From contig JAFTMG010000040.1 of assembly GCA_017452525.1 (NCBI GenBank), forward strand, positions 1 to 47,106: a stretch of 47,106 nt of DNA. The letters are read 5' to 3'. Made by a program: the position numbers and the translations under genes. Within the stretch, counting starts at the first letter, position 1, and each line of letters starts with the position of its first letter. This document shows positions 14,313 to 22,626 of this stretch, piece by piece. The notes below the pieces were generated by a model. The model was not told the origin of the DNA and ran no database searches. It saw only the letters and a program-made list of their open reading frames with translations. This DNA comes from Clostridia bacterium (GTDB lineage Bacteria; Bacillota; Clostridia; Oscillospirales; CAG-272).

Positions 14313-15806
14313 ATGAAAAAATGGCTATGCATGCTTCTGGCAACACTGATGCTGCTGGCAACCGCCGCATGCGGAAAATCCGATACCGCCGCCGATGGCA
14401 CAACGCTGAGCACCACCGCCGCACAGGCAACGGAAAACGATACGACGACCGCCGCCGATACCGCGCTCGAGGACCCGGCTCCGACCGACGGTCTGCCCAA
14501 CAAAAACATGGACGGCTTCTCGCTCAATATCGTTCACCACGACACCTCGTGGCTGACCTGGGCAGAAACCCAGTTGGACGCCAAGGAGGTCAACGGTGAA
14601 CTGGTCAATGACGCGATCTACGAGCGCAATACCATCATTGAGGACCGTTTCAACGCGACCATTAACGTCACAAGCATCGAAAAGGTCGAGGATATGATTC
14701 AAAAGGAGGTCATGTCGGGCGACAACACCTACGACATCTACATGCAGTACGGTATCCGCGTACTCTCCAACCTCCACCTGCTGGCGGATTTCAACAATAT
14801 TCCCAAGCTCAGTCTGGACGCAGACTATTGGAATCCCGCCGCAACCGGCATTTTCTGCATTGGCAACAAACAGATCGCCATCGCGGGTAACTTCTCGCTC
14901 AGCTATGCCTCCGGCTCCTCCTGCATGGTGTTCAACAAGGACATCTACAGTGAGTTGAAGATCGCCGACGATCCCTATGCGCTGGTGCGCGAGGGCAAGT
15001 GGACGACGGATAAGTTCTTTGAGATCGCTGCCAAGGGCACCGCAGATTTGAACGGTGACGGAACCATGGACACCGCCGACCGATTCGGCTCGCAAGGTTC
15101 GGTCAAGAGCTTTTTTAACGGTCTGATCAACGGTGCCGATATCCAGTATGTCCGCATTGGGGAGGATGGCGCGCCTTATTTCACGCTGACCGCTGACGAT
15201 CGCGCCGTCAATTTCATGCAAAAGCTGCTTGACAAAGTCACCGCCGATCCATATGTCTTCTACAATGACCAGGCGGATGTGGACAGCGAGAGCGCCAACG
15301 TCAAATTCACGGACGGCAAGTGCCTCTTCAACACCACATCCATCCACAAGATCAACACCAAACTGCGCGGCAGCGATATTCTCTACGGCATCCTTCCTCA
15401 GCCGAAATACGACGAACAGCAGGAGAAGTATTACTCGCAGACCAACATCGGCGAGATCGCTACCCTGCCCCGCTCATTCGACGACGCGCGCGCAGAAAAC
15501 ATCGGTATTCTGCTTGAGGCAATGGCATTCTATTCTCAGCAACACATCATCCCGCAGTACAAGGAGGTCATCCTGCAGGCGAAAGCTGCCCGCGATGAAC
15601 AGTCCATGGAAATGCTCGGATATGTATTCGACGGCATTTGCTTCGACTTCGGTGTTGTCGTATGGCAGAATGAGGTCGGCAACATACTGATGGAGATCGT
15701 GTTCAAGCCCAAGGCAAACAACCTCGGCTCGACCATCCGGATCGTGGATAAAATGACCAAGAACAAGATTGGGAATCTGATGGATCAATTGGACGACGTG
15801 CCGTAA
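14313..15806 (+). CDS. Extracellular solute-binding lipoprotein 2 (single gene)
   Basis: 497 residues. Signal peptide with lipobox ATAAC (Cys20), Thr/Asp-rich linker to about 60. It shares with the other four the block KEVNGELVNDAIYERN (91-106) and an EF-hand-like loop D245-N247-D249-D253-D256. Instead of the WW pair it has DYWNPAAT at 171-178. AAGGAGG is 7 bases before the ATG. Unlike the other four it stands alone, with its own promoter and no enzyme genes after it, so its substrate cannot be guessed from context. The fold is of the family-1 sugar-binding type; no transporter partner is present in the window. Confidence 0.85.
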   Translation: MKKWLCMLLATLMLLATAACGKSDTAADGTTLSTTAAQATENDTTTAADTALEDPAPTDGLPNKNMDGFSLNIVHHDTSWLTWAETQLDAKEVNGELVNDAIYERNTIIEDRFNATINVTSIEKVEDMIQKEVMSGDNTYDIYMQYGIRVLSNLHLLADFNNIPKLSLDADYWNPAATGIFCIGNKQIAIAGNFSLSYASGSSCMVFNKDIYSELKIADDPYALVREGKWTTDKFFEIAAKGTADLNGDGTMDTADRFGSQGSVKSFFNGLINGADIQYVRIGEDGAPYFTLTADDRAVNFMQKLLDKVTADPYVFYNDQADVDSESANVKFTDGKCLFNTTSIHKINTKLRGSDILYGILPQPKYDEQQEKYYSQTNIGEIATLPRSFDDARAENIGILLEAMAFYSQQHIIPQYKEVILQAKAARDEQSMEMLGYVFDGICFDFGVVVWQNEVGNILMEIVFKPKANNLGSTIRIVDKMTKNKIGNLMDQLDDVP

Positions 15807-15883
15807 CACCGCACCGCGGGAAGGCAAAACGGAAATGATACACACACGCTTTTCCGCTCCGTTGTGATCGGAATATCAAAAAG

Positions 15884-15916
15884 CTGCCGCCGAAAACGCT
15901 TTGTTTTCGGCGGCAG
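15884..15916 (-). terminator. Hairpin between convergent lipoprotein genes
   Basis: CTGCCGCCGAAAA (15884-15896) pairs with TTTTCGGCGGCAG (15904-15916) around CGCTTTG. On the minus strand it is followed by CTTTTTGAT. The same stem and loop occur at 2811-2842 beside the Fic gene. Confidence 0.65.
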
Positions 15917-16087
15917 TTCTGATGGATCATTGCACGGATATGTCATCGTACCGACAAACAGGATCTGACGAATGATTCCGTTTTGCAAGATCCTGCGGAG
16001 CGCATGACAGCACCTTTTTTTCACAGAGCAAAAACGGTCTTGGAGCAAAGCCCTTTTATGCCCGCTCTGTAGGCTTTATAACGCGGA

Positions 16088-17500
16088 TCACTGATAGTCT
16101 GTACAAACGATACGGATCTTATAATAGTGCATATTCGGGGTATACACCGGCGTATAATACAGCTTTCCTTCATACATGAAGTAGAAGTTCAATTTCTCGG
16201 TGGTCCAGGTCTGGAGCGAGGTGGGTGCCTCATCGGGATACGTGGTGATCATGGAGCCGTCCGGGAAGTTTCCGAGTCCCTTCACGCGTCTGACGCCCAC
16301 AATGCCGTGATCTCCGGGGATCTCTTCGCTGTACGTCTGCGTGGTCTTATCGAACACGTATATCTTACTGAATGCCGAGAACCACATCTTATCCTTGTCG
16401 TAATACACCGGTGCCAGATCGTGTCCGCCCGTATTTTTGAACGGAGATCTCTTGCTTTGATCCTCGGTCACGGTGATCGCTCCCGAATCGCTCACAGTCA
16501 CCTGATAGGCGCGTATTTCGGTATAGCCCGCCGCCCATACGACCTGATACTCGGGATCCCACAGCACCGCGTGCGCATCCTCAAGCGGCATCACCTTCTT
16601 CGCCGTACCGTTCATATGGAAGAAGCTGACCGTACCCGAGGAGCTGGACGCGACCGCGACAACACCGTTCGGCAACAATTCCGCGCCGTGAGCGCCGCCG
16701 GGAACATCTGTTTTTTTCCAGATCTCCTCCCCCGTATCGTAATCGATCACCTTGGCGGTCCTGCCCGATGCACAGACCATCACGTCTCCGTATTTCTCGG
16801 TCGAGCGGAAATTGATGCCCGTCGCGCCCACATTCAGAAAACGCTTTACAAGCGTCGGCTCACTGTCAAAGGGCGTAATATCATACACCTCTACCGAAGA
16901 GTCCCCGCTGTTGGAGACCGCAACACGGTAAACGGTATCCGCGCTTGACCGAACGGAAAGGTCCCTTGTTACGTAAGGCGCCGCTTGGGAGAAAAGGCGC
17001 TTGAATTCGCTGACCGCAACCGCCGTAGCATACTCGCTTCCGCCCACGATCACGATCTTGTTGCCATCCACGCGGATCGAATATTCCCTTTGTGCAAGCG
17101 TGTGCTCGGACTGGGCGCGATTCGTGTCGCCGATCAGTATCTCATAAGCACCGTCGGCAGCAGCCGCCGCGTCGGAATGCTTTTGGAAATCAGCTCCCGT
17201 TGCTTCATAAAGCGCACATCTGAGCACCTCCGCGGCATCGTGAATGATCTCGATCGTCGTTTCGGGATACACGATATGAAAAACAGCCTTTCCGTCTGCA
17301 TCGGTAAAATAAAGCTTCTCGGCGGCACCGTCTTCTTCGCTCAAAGACTCTTGCCCGGAACCTCCGGGGGCGGATGTAGCTTCCGTCTGCGATACCCCGG
17401 CTCCGCTTGCGGAAGCGGAATCAGTCCGCTTGGATATGGGTGTCGCACAGCCCGCCAATACCGTCACAAGAGCAAGAGCGAGCAACATAATTTTCTTCAT
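16088..17500 (-). CDS. Lipoprotein with GH67N-like N-terminal domain and DUF6528-like beta-propeller
   Basis: 470 residues. Signal peptide with lipobox LAGC (Cys18), then a Ser/Gly/Thr-rich linker. Residues about 75-185 resemble the non-catalytic N-terminal domain of alpha-glucuronidases (YEILIGDTNRAQSEHTLAQR and then NKIVIVGGSEYATAVAVSEF). Residues about 190-470 look like a PQQ/DUF6528-type beta-propeller built from repeats such as AKVIDYDTGEEIWKK. There is no obvious catalytic centre; it is probably a surface glycan-binding or sensing protein. The promoter is near consensus, divergent from the DUF6273 gene. GGGAGGA precedes the ATG. Domain assignment is from motif memory. Confidence 0.7.
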   Translation of the reverse strand: MKKIMLLALALVTVLAGCATPISKRTDSASASGAGVSQTEATSAPGGSGQESLSEEDGAAEKLYFTDADGKAVFHIVYPETTIEIIHDAAEVLRCALYEATGADFQKHSDAAAAADGAYEILIGDTNRAQSEHTLAQREYSIRVDGNKIVIVGGSEYATAVAVSEFKRLFSQAAPYVTRDLSVRSSADTVYRVAVSNSGDSSVEVYDITPFDSEPTLVKRFLNVGATGINFRSTEKYGDVMVCASGRTAKVIDYDTGEEIWKKTDVPGGAHGAELLPNGVVAVASSSSGTVSFFHMNGTAKKVMPLEDAHAVLWDPEYQVVWAAGYTEIRAYQVTVSDSGAITVTEDQSKRSPFKNTGGHDLAPVYYDKDKMWFSAFSKIYVFDKTTQTYSEEIPGDHGIVGVRRVKGLGNFPDGSMITTYPDEAPTSLQTWTTEKLNFYFMYEGKLYYTPVYTPNMHYYKIRIVCTDYQ

Positions 17501-17535
17501 AATATCCTCCCAAAGAAAAAAACACGTGTCGACTT

Positions 17536-17564
17536 ATTGTAGCACATTTGTCTCCGCTTGTCAA
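17536..17564 (-). promoter_or_regulatory. Promoter of the beta-propeller lipoprotein gene
   Basis: On the minus strand: TTGACA (17564-17559), 17 bases, TACAAT (17541-17536). Confidence 0.8.
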
Positions 17565-17619
17565 CCGCTCTGCCGAAGCCACTTGCCGTCACAGAGCGGC
17601 ACTCAAACCAAAAAACGCA

Positions 17620-17648
17620 TTGACAAAAAGTGAGCGCTGTGCTATAAT
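17620..17648 (+). promoter_or_regulatory. Promoter of the DUF6273 lipoprotein gene
   Basis: TTGACA (17620-17625), 17 bases, TATAAT (17643-17648), both perfect. The leader to the ATG at 17795 is about 140 bases and contains a GC-rich segment followed by TTTTTTT near 17725-17731, which could attenuate transcription; the hairpin there is weak. Confidence 0.8.
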
Positions 17649-17794
17649 GCAATCAGACCAATGACGAGGAAAAGCATATGCACCGCCGGATCTTTCTGTC
17701 CCGACAAAGCAATTTGCGGGGCGTTTTTTTACCGTCCAAGCAGAACATCTCTCAGCATCCTCAAAACAAAAGACTTTTAAAGGAGGGCTTCTCC

Positions 17795-18901
17795 ATGAAA
17801 AAAACCTTGGCTCTGATCCTGTCCGTTTTCATGATCGCAGGCACCGTGTGTTCCTGCGGAAAGCCGATGACGCCGAAGGACGACCCCGCCAATACCGATC
17901 AAAACCATACAGATCCCGCCGCCCCCTCCGAGGAAACCGACCAATCTCCCGAGGGCAGCTATGACCAACCCGAAAGCACGGCATGTGAAAAAGTTGAAAT
18001 GGCGATTCAAAAGATAACCTTTGGCTCCTACCCTCAATCGGAGGTAACAGACGCCGCATTAAAAGCTACGCTCACCGCCCGTGCGGGCGCGCTTCCCACC
18101 AAGGCAGACCCGAAAAGCTGGACTTCCTTCAAGTATTATTACAAGTATAAAGAGAACAGCACGGATAAGACCGAGAGAGATTACATGTGGTATATTGATA
18201 TCACCGAAGAAGGAGAGCGGTACCGTGGTATATTCTTTGCCGCATATCGCCCCACATACGTATTAAGATCGTCCGCCGCGGGAACGAGCTACCAGGATGA
18301 CAACGGCTATCTGACGGGAACGGTATATTGGTTCAAATATGCGCCGATCTCCTGGACGGTATTGAAAGAAAACGCCGACGGCGCCTCGCTCATTCTCTGC
18401 GACGCCATATTGGACTGCCAAGAATTCGACTACAACGACAGCGACGGTACATATCACAACGACTACTCCCGAAGCTCCATACGTGACTGGCTCAACGCAA
18501 GCTTTCTGAATACGGCGTTCACCGCCGACGAACAGAGCAAAATACTCGACACCACCGTGGATAACAGCGTAGCCAGCACGGGATATCTGCAAAATCCGCA
18601 TGCCTGTGCCGATACAACGGACAAGGTCTTCCTGCTATCATATATGGAAGCCGTCAACGATCAGCACGGTCTGGAGGTCAAGGAGGCTCGCATCAAGGAA
18701 GGCACCGCTTACGCAAAAGCACAGGGCTTATACGTTGAAGCAGACGGCGGTAACTCCTGGTGGCTACGTTCCCCGTCCCCCGACCCCATCGTGGCGATCT
18801 TCAAGGTGCGCGGCGTGATGAACACAGGCGCCGTGGATTCTTACATCAACGCAAATTTCACTTACAGAGGCGTTGTACCCGCTCTGTGGGTAAAGCTTTG
18901 A
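17795..18901 (+). CDS. DUF6273-domain lipoprotein
   Basis: 368 residues from the ATG at 17795, preceded by AAAGGAGGG. Hydrophobic signal followed by VCSC; Cys21 is the likely lipidation site, though the -2 residue is also Cys. Residues about 30-75 are an Asp/Thr/Pro-rich linker. The rest matches DUF6273 hallmarks: ITFGSYPQSE near the start, YWFKYAPISWTVL, NDYSRSSIRDWLN, and a C-terminal NSWWLRSPSP...VVPALWVKL. DUF6273 is common in secreted Clostridia proteins and is structurally akin to formylglycine-enzyme/C-type-lectin-like folds, but has no assigned function. Probably a cell-surface protein. A strong terminator follows. Confidence 0.8.
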   Translation: MKKTLALILSVFMIAGTVCSCGKPMTPKDDPANTDQNHTDPAAPSEETDQSPEGSYDQPESTACEKVEMAIQKITFGSYPQSEVTDAALKATLTARAGALPTKADPKSWTSFKYYYKYKENSTDKTERDYMWYIDITEEGERYRGIFFAAYRPTYVLRSSAAGTSYQDDNGYLTGTVYWFKYAPISWTVLKENADGASLILCDAILDCQEFDYNDSDGTYHNDYSRSSIRDWLNASFLNTAFTADEQSKILDTTVDNSVASTGYLQNPHACADTTDKVFLLSYMEAVNDQHGLEVKEARIKEGTAYAKAQGLYVEADGGNSWWLRSPSPDPIVAIFKVRGVMNTGAVDSYINANFTYRGVVPALWVKL

Positions 18902-18949
18902 CTCTGACCCAAACAGAGGCTCCCACGTTTTGCACGAAAAACACCATTC

Positions 18950-18991
18950 AAGCCGGTGATCGCAAGCTGCGATCACCGGCTTAATCTTTTT
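18950..18991 (+). terminator. Terminator of the DUF6273 gene
   Basis: A 15-bp perfect stem (18950-18964 with 18968-18982), 3-base loop, then AATCTTTTT. Confidence 0.9.
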
Positions 18992-19051
18992 ACGCTCCTT
19001 GGTCCCCACGCATGTCCTGCCGCTGATCACCTTGCCGCCTGCGCCCCGCCC

Positions 19052-19810
19052 TCATTGCGAAACAGCCTTTCCGCGTTTGGCTCCTTTCATCGAAAGCGCG
19101 AGACAGAGGGCATAAGACCCTGTGATCACGGTCAGCAAAAGGGCGCTGAGCATCCGCGTCCCGTCTGTTGCGCCCGCCTCGTCGGCAAAGACGCTCAGCG
19201 CGTTGAAAACGCCGTGGGCGGCGATACAGACGAGCAGGCTTTGGGACTTGTAATACATCATCACGAACATAAATCCCGCCGCCGTGGCGTATACCACCTG
19301 CAAAAGATTCGGCAGCAGCTCCGCCCCCGAGCCGTTGATCAGATTAATGATATGCCCGATGCCGAAGGTCACGCTTGAAACGATGATGGCAGCCTTTACA
19401 CTCTCCTTCCGCATCGCCTCAAAGAGCAGCCCGCGGAAAATGATCTCCTCCAGAAACCCGACGCAAAGCATCGCAAGAATATACAGCACGGTTTCAATCA
19501 CGCCGTACTTCACGGTGACGCCGTACCAAAGATTGGCGCTCAGCATGACGAGGATGGGCACGTAGCAGAGCATCGACCTCGCCGAAGTCTTGGGCGCGCA
19601 AAGCCCGTACGCCGAACACAGCCCGTTTTTCTTCAAAAACAGCAAAAGAACCGCCGAAAGCAGAAGTCCGATGCCGAGCGTGGCAGATTTCTCAACGCCG
19701 AGCGCCGCGGAAAGCGCGTCGCCCACGGACATCAGCACGCAGTAAGCAACGATCCACGCCACGGCAAACCATATTTTGCTTTGACCGTACAGCTTCTTCA
19801 ATATACTCAT
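19052..19810 (-). CDS. CPBP-family intramembrane glutamic protease homologue
   Basis: 252 residues with about seven hydrophobic segments. CPBP/Abi motifs are clear: EEIIFRGLLFEAMRK (motif 1, catalytic Glu pair plus Arg), FGIGHIINL (motif 2, His) and CIAAHGVFNAL (motif 3, His/Asn). Members cleave membrane substrates or serve in bacteriocin self-immunity, prenyl processing or signalling. It follows the small HTH gene by 47 bases on the same strand and probably shares its promoter at 20112-20140, an HTH-CPBP pairing seen in Firmicutes. The substrate is unknown. Confidence 0.85.
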   Translation of the reverse strand: MSILKKLYGQSKIWFAVAWIVAYCVLMSVGDALSAALGVEKSATLGIGLLLSAVLLLFLKKNGLCSAYGLCAPKTSARSMLCYVPILVMLSANLWYGVTVKYGVIETVLYILAMLCVGFLEEIIFRGLLFEAMRKESVKAAIIVSSVTFGIGHIINLINGSGAELLPNLLQVVYATAAGFMFVMMYYKSQSLLVCIAAHGVFNALSVFADEAGATDGTRMLSALLLTVITGSYALCLALSMKGAKRGKAVSQ

Positions 19811-19857
19811 CCCGATAAACCTCGCTTTTTTACTCGTATCCTTTCACCCGGAAACAG

Positions 19858-20070
19858 TTACGTGTGATCCGGAATGATCTCAACAATATCATCGAACGTA
19901 CAATCAAGCACGGTGCAGATCTTTACAAGCACGTCACTCGACACCGTCGCGCCGTCCTTCCTCATCTTCGAGAGCGTTGCCGTGCTGATGCCTGCTTTTT
20001 CAGCAAGCTCCCCACTCCTCATCTCGCGGTCCACGAGCAATTTGAAAAGTTTCTTATAGCTTGCAATCAT
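19858..20070 (-). CDS. Small XRE-family HTH regulator
   Basis: 70 residues, essentially one helix-turn-helix: SGELAEKAGISTATLSKMRK followed by a C-terminal CTVLDCTFDDIVEI typical of the YozG/Cro-like single-domain group. The ATG at 20070 is preferred over one 30 bases upstream because GAGGT sits 5 bases before it and family members begin with the helix MIASYKKLFKLL. It precedes the CPBP protease gene and is likely to regulate this two-gene unit. Confidence 0.85.
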   Translation of the reverse strand: MIASYKKLFKLLVDREMRSGELAEKAGISTATLSKMRKDGATVSSDVLVKICTVLDCTFDDIVEIIPDHT

Positions 20071-20111
20071 ACCGTACCTCACAAAATCACTTGGCGTCAT
20101 CGCGCAAGTTC

Positions 20112-20140
20112 ATTATATTACTTTTTGGATCAAATTGCAA
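20112..20140 (-). promoter_or_regulatory. Promoter of the HTH-CPBP unit
   Basis: On the minus strand: TTGCAA (20140-20135), 17 bases, TATAAT (20117-20112). Confidence 0.6.
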
Positions 20141-20182
20141 TGATATTTCAGGAAAAACCCAAAGATCCTATCACGTACCAAC

Positions 20183-20225
20183 GCAAAAAGTCATCACGAA
20201 CCGAGATCCGTGATGACTTTTTTGC
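20183..20225. terminator. Terminator of the ADP-ribosylglycohydrolase operon
   Basis: GCAAAAAGTCATCACG (20183-20198) pairs with CGTGATGACTTTTTTGC (20209-20225). T runs occur on both strands; the gene ending at 20246 on the minus strand is its natural user. Confidence 0.85.
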
Positions 20226-20245
20226 GCTATCCTGCGTGGCAAGGC

Positions 20246-21598
20246 TCACTCTGCCCGATCCACCTTCTCGCGGACCGCCGCGATCCGCCGCACGATCTCG
20301 GAGATCCTGATCTCCCCGACCGACGCCACCGCGGTCTTGGCAGTATCGTTGAGAGGCGCGTACCAACGCTCCTCCACGCCGCCGATGCCGACAGCGGCAC
20401 CGACGATGCTTCCGGCAGTGCCTGCGTTACAGTCGGTATCCAGACCGCAGCAGACGGCGGAGGTGACGGTACGGCTGTAGTCCAGCCCGCCGTCGAGAAT
20501 GGCAAGCACGACGATCGCCATATTGTTGACCGTCCCCGCAAAGGGCAGATGCCCAAAGCGCGCCATGATGCGCGCACAGACGGCGTCGCGGTCGGGCGTC
20601 TCGCGGTACCACGCGCGCACCAGCCTCACCGCCTCGGCAAGACGGCTCGTTTGCGGAATGACGGCAAGACCGCCGTCAAGGACCGTATCCACCGTGGGAG
20701 CCGCCGTCATGGCGGCGGCGACACAGCCTGCCGTGAACATTCCGCCGTAGACGCCGTTTTTCACCAGCGAAAAGGCGCAATCACGGTAGGCACCCAACGC
20801 CGCCCGACGCAGATCCCCCGGCGAGATATAGCCCCACAGATCGGTGCGGATCTGCCCGTCGATGCACTCGCGCCATGGGTTAAGCCGCGTTGGGATCTGC
20901 TCGACCGGCACCTGATTGACCATATGGTAATACGCCTGACGGGAGGCGCACCAGCACCAATGATAGGGGATGTTATCCATCCAATTTTTGCCGACGTGCT
21001 CGGGCTTGAAATCCAAGCCGTACCGCTCGGCAAGCAACAGGGCAAGGAGGGTATAATGGATATCGTCGTCGCTCTGCGCGTATTGAATATTGCCCTTGGT
21101 GCTGGGGAGACAATCCTTTCGGGCGCTCTTCCCCATTCCCGGTGAGGTGGCGGGAACGAAATCGCAAAGCGGCCAGGCGTTGGCGCCCTCCAGATACGCG
21201 CGGACGTCCTTCGCCTTCATGCCCATCTCCAACGGCTTGCCCAGGATCACGGCGGCAAAACGACCGTAGACGGCGCCGCGGAGGCGGTCGGCATATTCCT
21301 CATCGGCAAGCGGCGTGAGCGCGGGCATGGGTGCCGCGGCGGCGAGGATCTCCTCAAAACCATTGGGTTCTACATATGGATAATCCTCTCGCAAAGGCTG
21401 AGAAAGGCGGCTTGCCAGCTGCTCGTAAGCCTTTTCCCATACCTCTCCGTCCGTCTCGGGTGTCTCACAGCCGGGGAAGGGCAACAGCACCGAACGGTCG
21501 CCGCCGTAGACGGGCAGACCGCTCAGATCATACCCCTCCTCCCGCATCTGCAAAAGCTCTTCATCAAATAACTGTTTCCAATTGGCATATCCCGGCAT
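20246..21598 (-). CDS. ADP-ribosylglycohydrolase-family protein (large form)
   Basis: 450 residues. The ADP-ribosylglycohydrolase core spans about 100-430: RGAVYGRFAAVILGKPLE, then AQSDDDIHYTLLALLLAE carrying the metal-binding acidic triad, and CCGLDTDCNAGTAGSIVGAA matching the second metal motif (GxDTDxxxxxxG). The first 100 residues are an N-terminal extension absent from the 319-residue relative at 28143. The family removes ADP-ribose from proteins or cleaves related N-glycosides, using two Mg ions. The ATG at 21598 overlaps the previous stop by one base (TGATG) and GGAAAGGAG precedes it, so it is translationally coupled. Its setting after a glycosidase-like protein and a lipoprotein suggests a nucleoside- or ribose-containing substrate rather than protein reversal. 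Confidence 0.8.
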   Translation of the reverse strand: MPGYANWKQLFDEELLQMREEGYDLSGLPVYGGDRSVLLPFPGCETPETDGEVWEKAYEQLASRLSQPLREDYPYVEPNGFEEILAAAAPMPALTPLADEEYADRLRGAVYGRFAAVILGKPLEMGMKAKDVRAYLEGANAWPLCDFVPATSPGMGKSARKDCLPSTKGNIQYAQSDDDIHYTLLALLLAERYGLDFKPEHVGKNWMDNIPYHWCWCASRQAYYHMVNQVPVEQIPTRLNPWRECIDGQIRTDLWGYISPGDLRRAALGAYRDCAFSLVKNGVYGGMFTAGCVAAAMTAAPTVDTVLDGGLAVIPQTSRLAEAVRLVRAWYRETPDRDAVCARIMARFGHLPFAGTVNNMAIVVLAILDGGLDYSRTVTSAVCCGLDTDCNAGTAGSIVGAAVGIGGVEERWYAPLNDTAKTAVASVGEIRISEIVRRIAAVREKVDRAE

Positions 21599-22626
21599 CA
21601 GCGATCTCCTTTCCCATACAGGTCGGTCAGATAGAGGAACATCTCCGCCGCGTGCCACGTGTGGGGCGCGGCGTGGCGCTCATCGGCATAATCGGGGAAG
21701 AGACGGCGCAGCTTCTCATAATCCGCCTCGCTGGCGCGCGTTTCGGAGGAGATGGGGTAGGTCGGCACGAAATAGACGGGATCGACCTCCTGCCGCATGG
21801 TGTGCTTTCTCGCCCACCACAGATAGGGGTATTTGGCGTGGTAGGCGTCATCGGCAGGCGGCATGGTGTAGCCGTCCATCCAGAAGATCGCCTCGTAGGA
21901 GTCCTTCACGGCAGGGATACGCAGATGGCTGCTGTCCTCCCCAAGAGCCTCCAACCCCAGCTTCAGCCACTTGGTCTGATAGATGGGATGGGGCGCGTAG
22001 TCGGTCGAGCCGGTCAGCACGCCGCCCTCCAGCCGACGGTTCGCCTCGGCAATGGCGGCGGGGATCAGCGGGTGATCCTTCAGCCCCAGAACCGCCAGAA
22101 TGTAGAGAAGCTGACCGAGATTGTCCGCTTCCTCGTTGCCCTTGTTGTTGCGGTCGTAAAGATCGTCAAGGCTTTGCGCCCAGTCGCGGATCAGATGCAG
22201 ATTGCCCGTCTGCTCCAGCACCATTGCCATCATCGCCCCGTCACGATACCACGCCTTGGGGTATACGAAGAAGTTGGGGACGGGCTGACCGTCGATGATA
22301 TTGATCAGGATCTCATGGTGCAGAATACGAAGCACGTCCCGATGGGGATGCCCCGCAAACGAGGGCAGACGAAGCGCGCTCGCCGCAAGGCACCTCGTCT
22401 CACCGCCCTGCGTCAGCCACACGCCCCGCGCATCCTCGCTCACGCGGACCTCCCCCGCCTCGGTGGCAAGGATCACGGTATACTCGGCGGGCAAAACGGT
22501 CTCTTCCCTGACCTGCCAGCGGTACAGCTCCTCGTAGGTCGGATAGGCGTACAGAACGCCGTCGCGGTAGATCAGCTTGGGTCTGTCTCCCATACCAAAG
22601 AGAAAGAAAGGGATCTTTTGTGTCAT
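21598..22626 (-). CDS. Six-hairpin-glycosidase-like protein of unknown specificity
   Basis: 342 residues from the ATG at 22626, with GGGAGG 6 bases upstream. I do not recognise the family with certainty. The middle part (WYRDGAMMAMVLEQTGNLHL, then DNLGQLLYILAVLG and a late PYLWWARKH) looks like the alternating helices of (alpha/alpha)6-barrel glycosidases, with Trp/Tyr-Arg-Asp at the putative active site. There is no signal peptide, so it is cytoplasmic. The ATGA overlap with the lipoprotein gene upstream and the TGATG overlap with the ADP-ribosylglycohydrolase downstream place it firmly in the operon. It could hydrolyse or phosphorolyse an imported glycoside. Confidence 0.5.
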   Translation of the reverse strand: MTQKIPFFLFGMGDRPKLIYRDGVLYAYPTYEELYRWQVREETVLPAEYTVILATEAGEVRVSEDARGVWLTQGGETRCLAASALRLPSFAGHPHRDVLRILHHEILINIIDGQPVPNFFVYPKAWYRDGAMMAMVLEQTGNLHLIRDWAQSLDDLYDRNNKGNEEADNLGQLLYILAVLGLKDHPLIPAAIAEANRRLEGGVLTGSTDYAPHPIYQTKWLKLGLEALGEDSSHLRIPAVKDSYEAIFWMDGYTMPPADDAYHAKYPYLWWARKHTMRQEVDPVYFVPTYPISSETRASEADYEKLRRLFPDYADERHAAPHTWHAAEMFLYLTDLYGKGDR

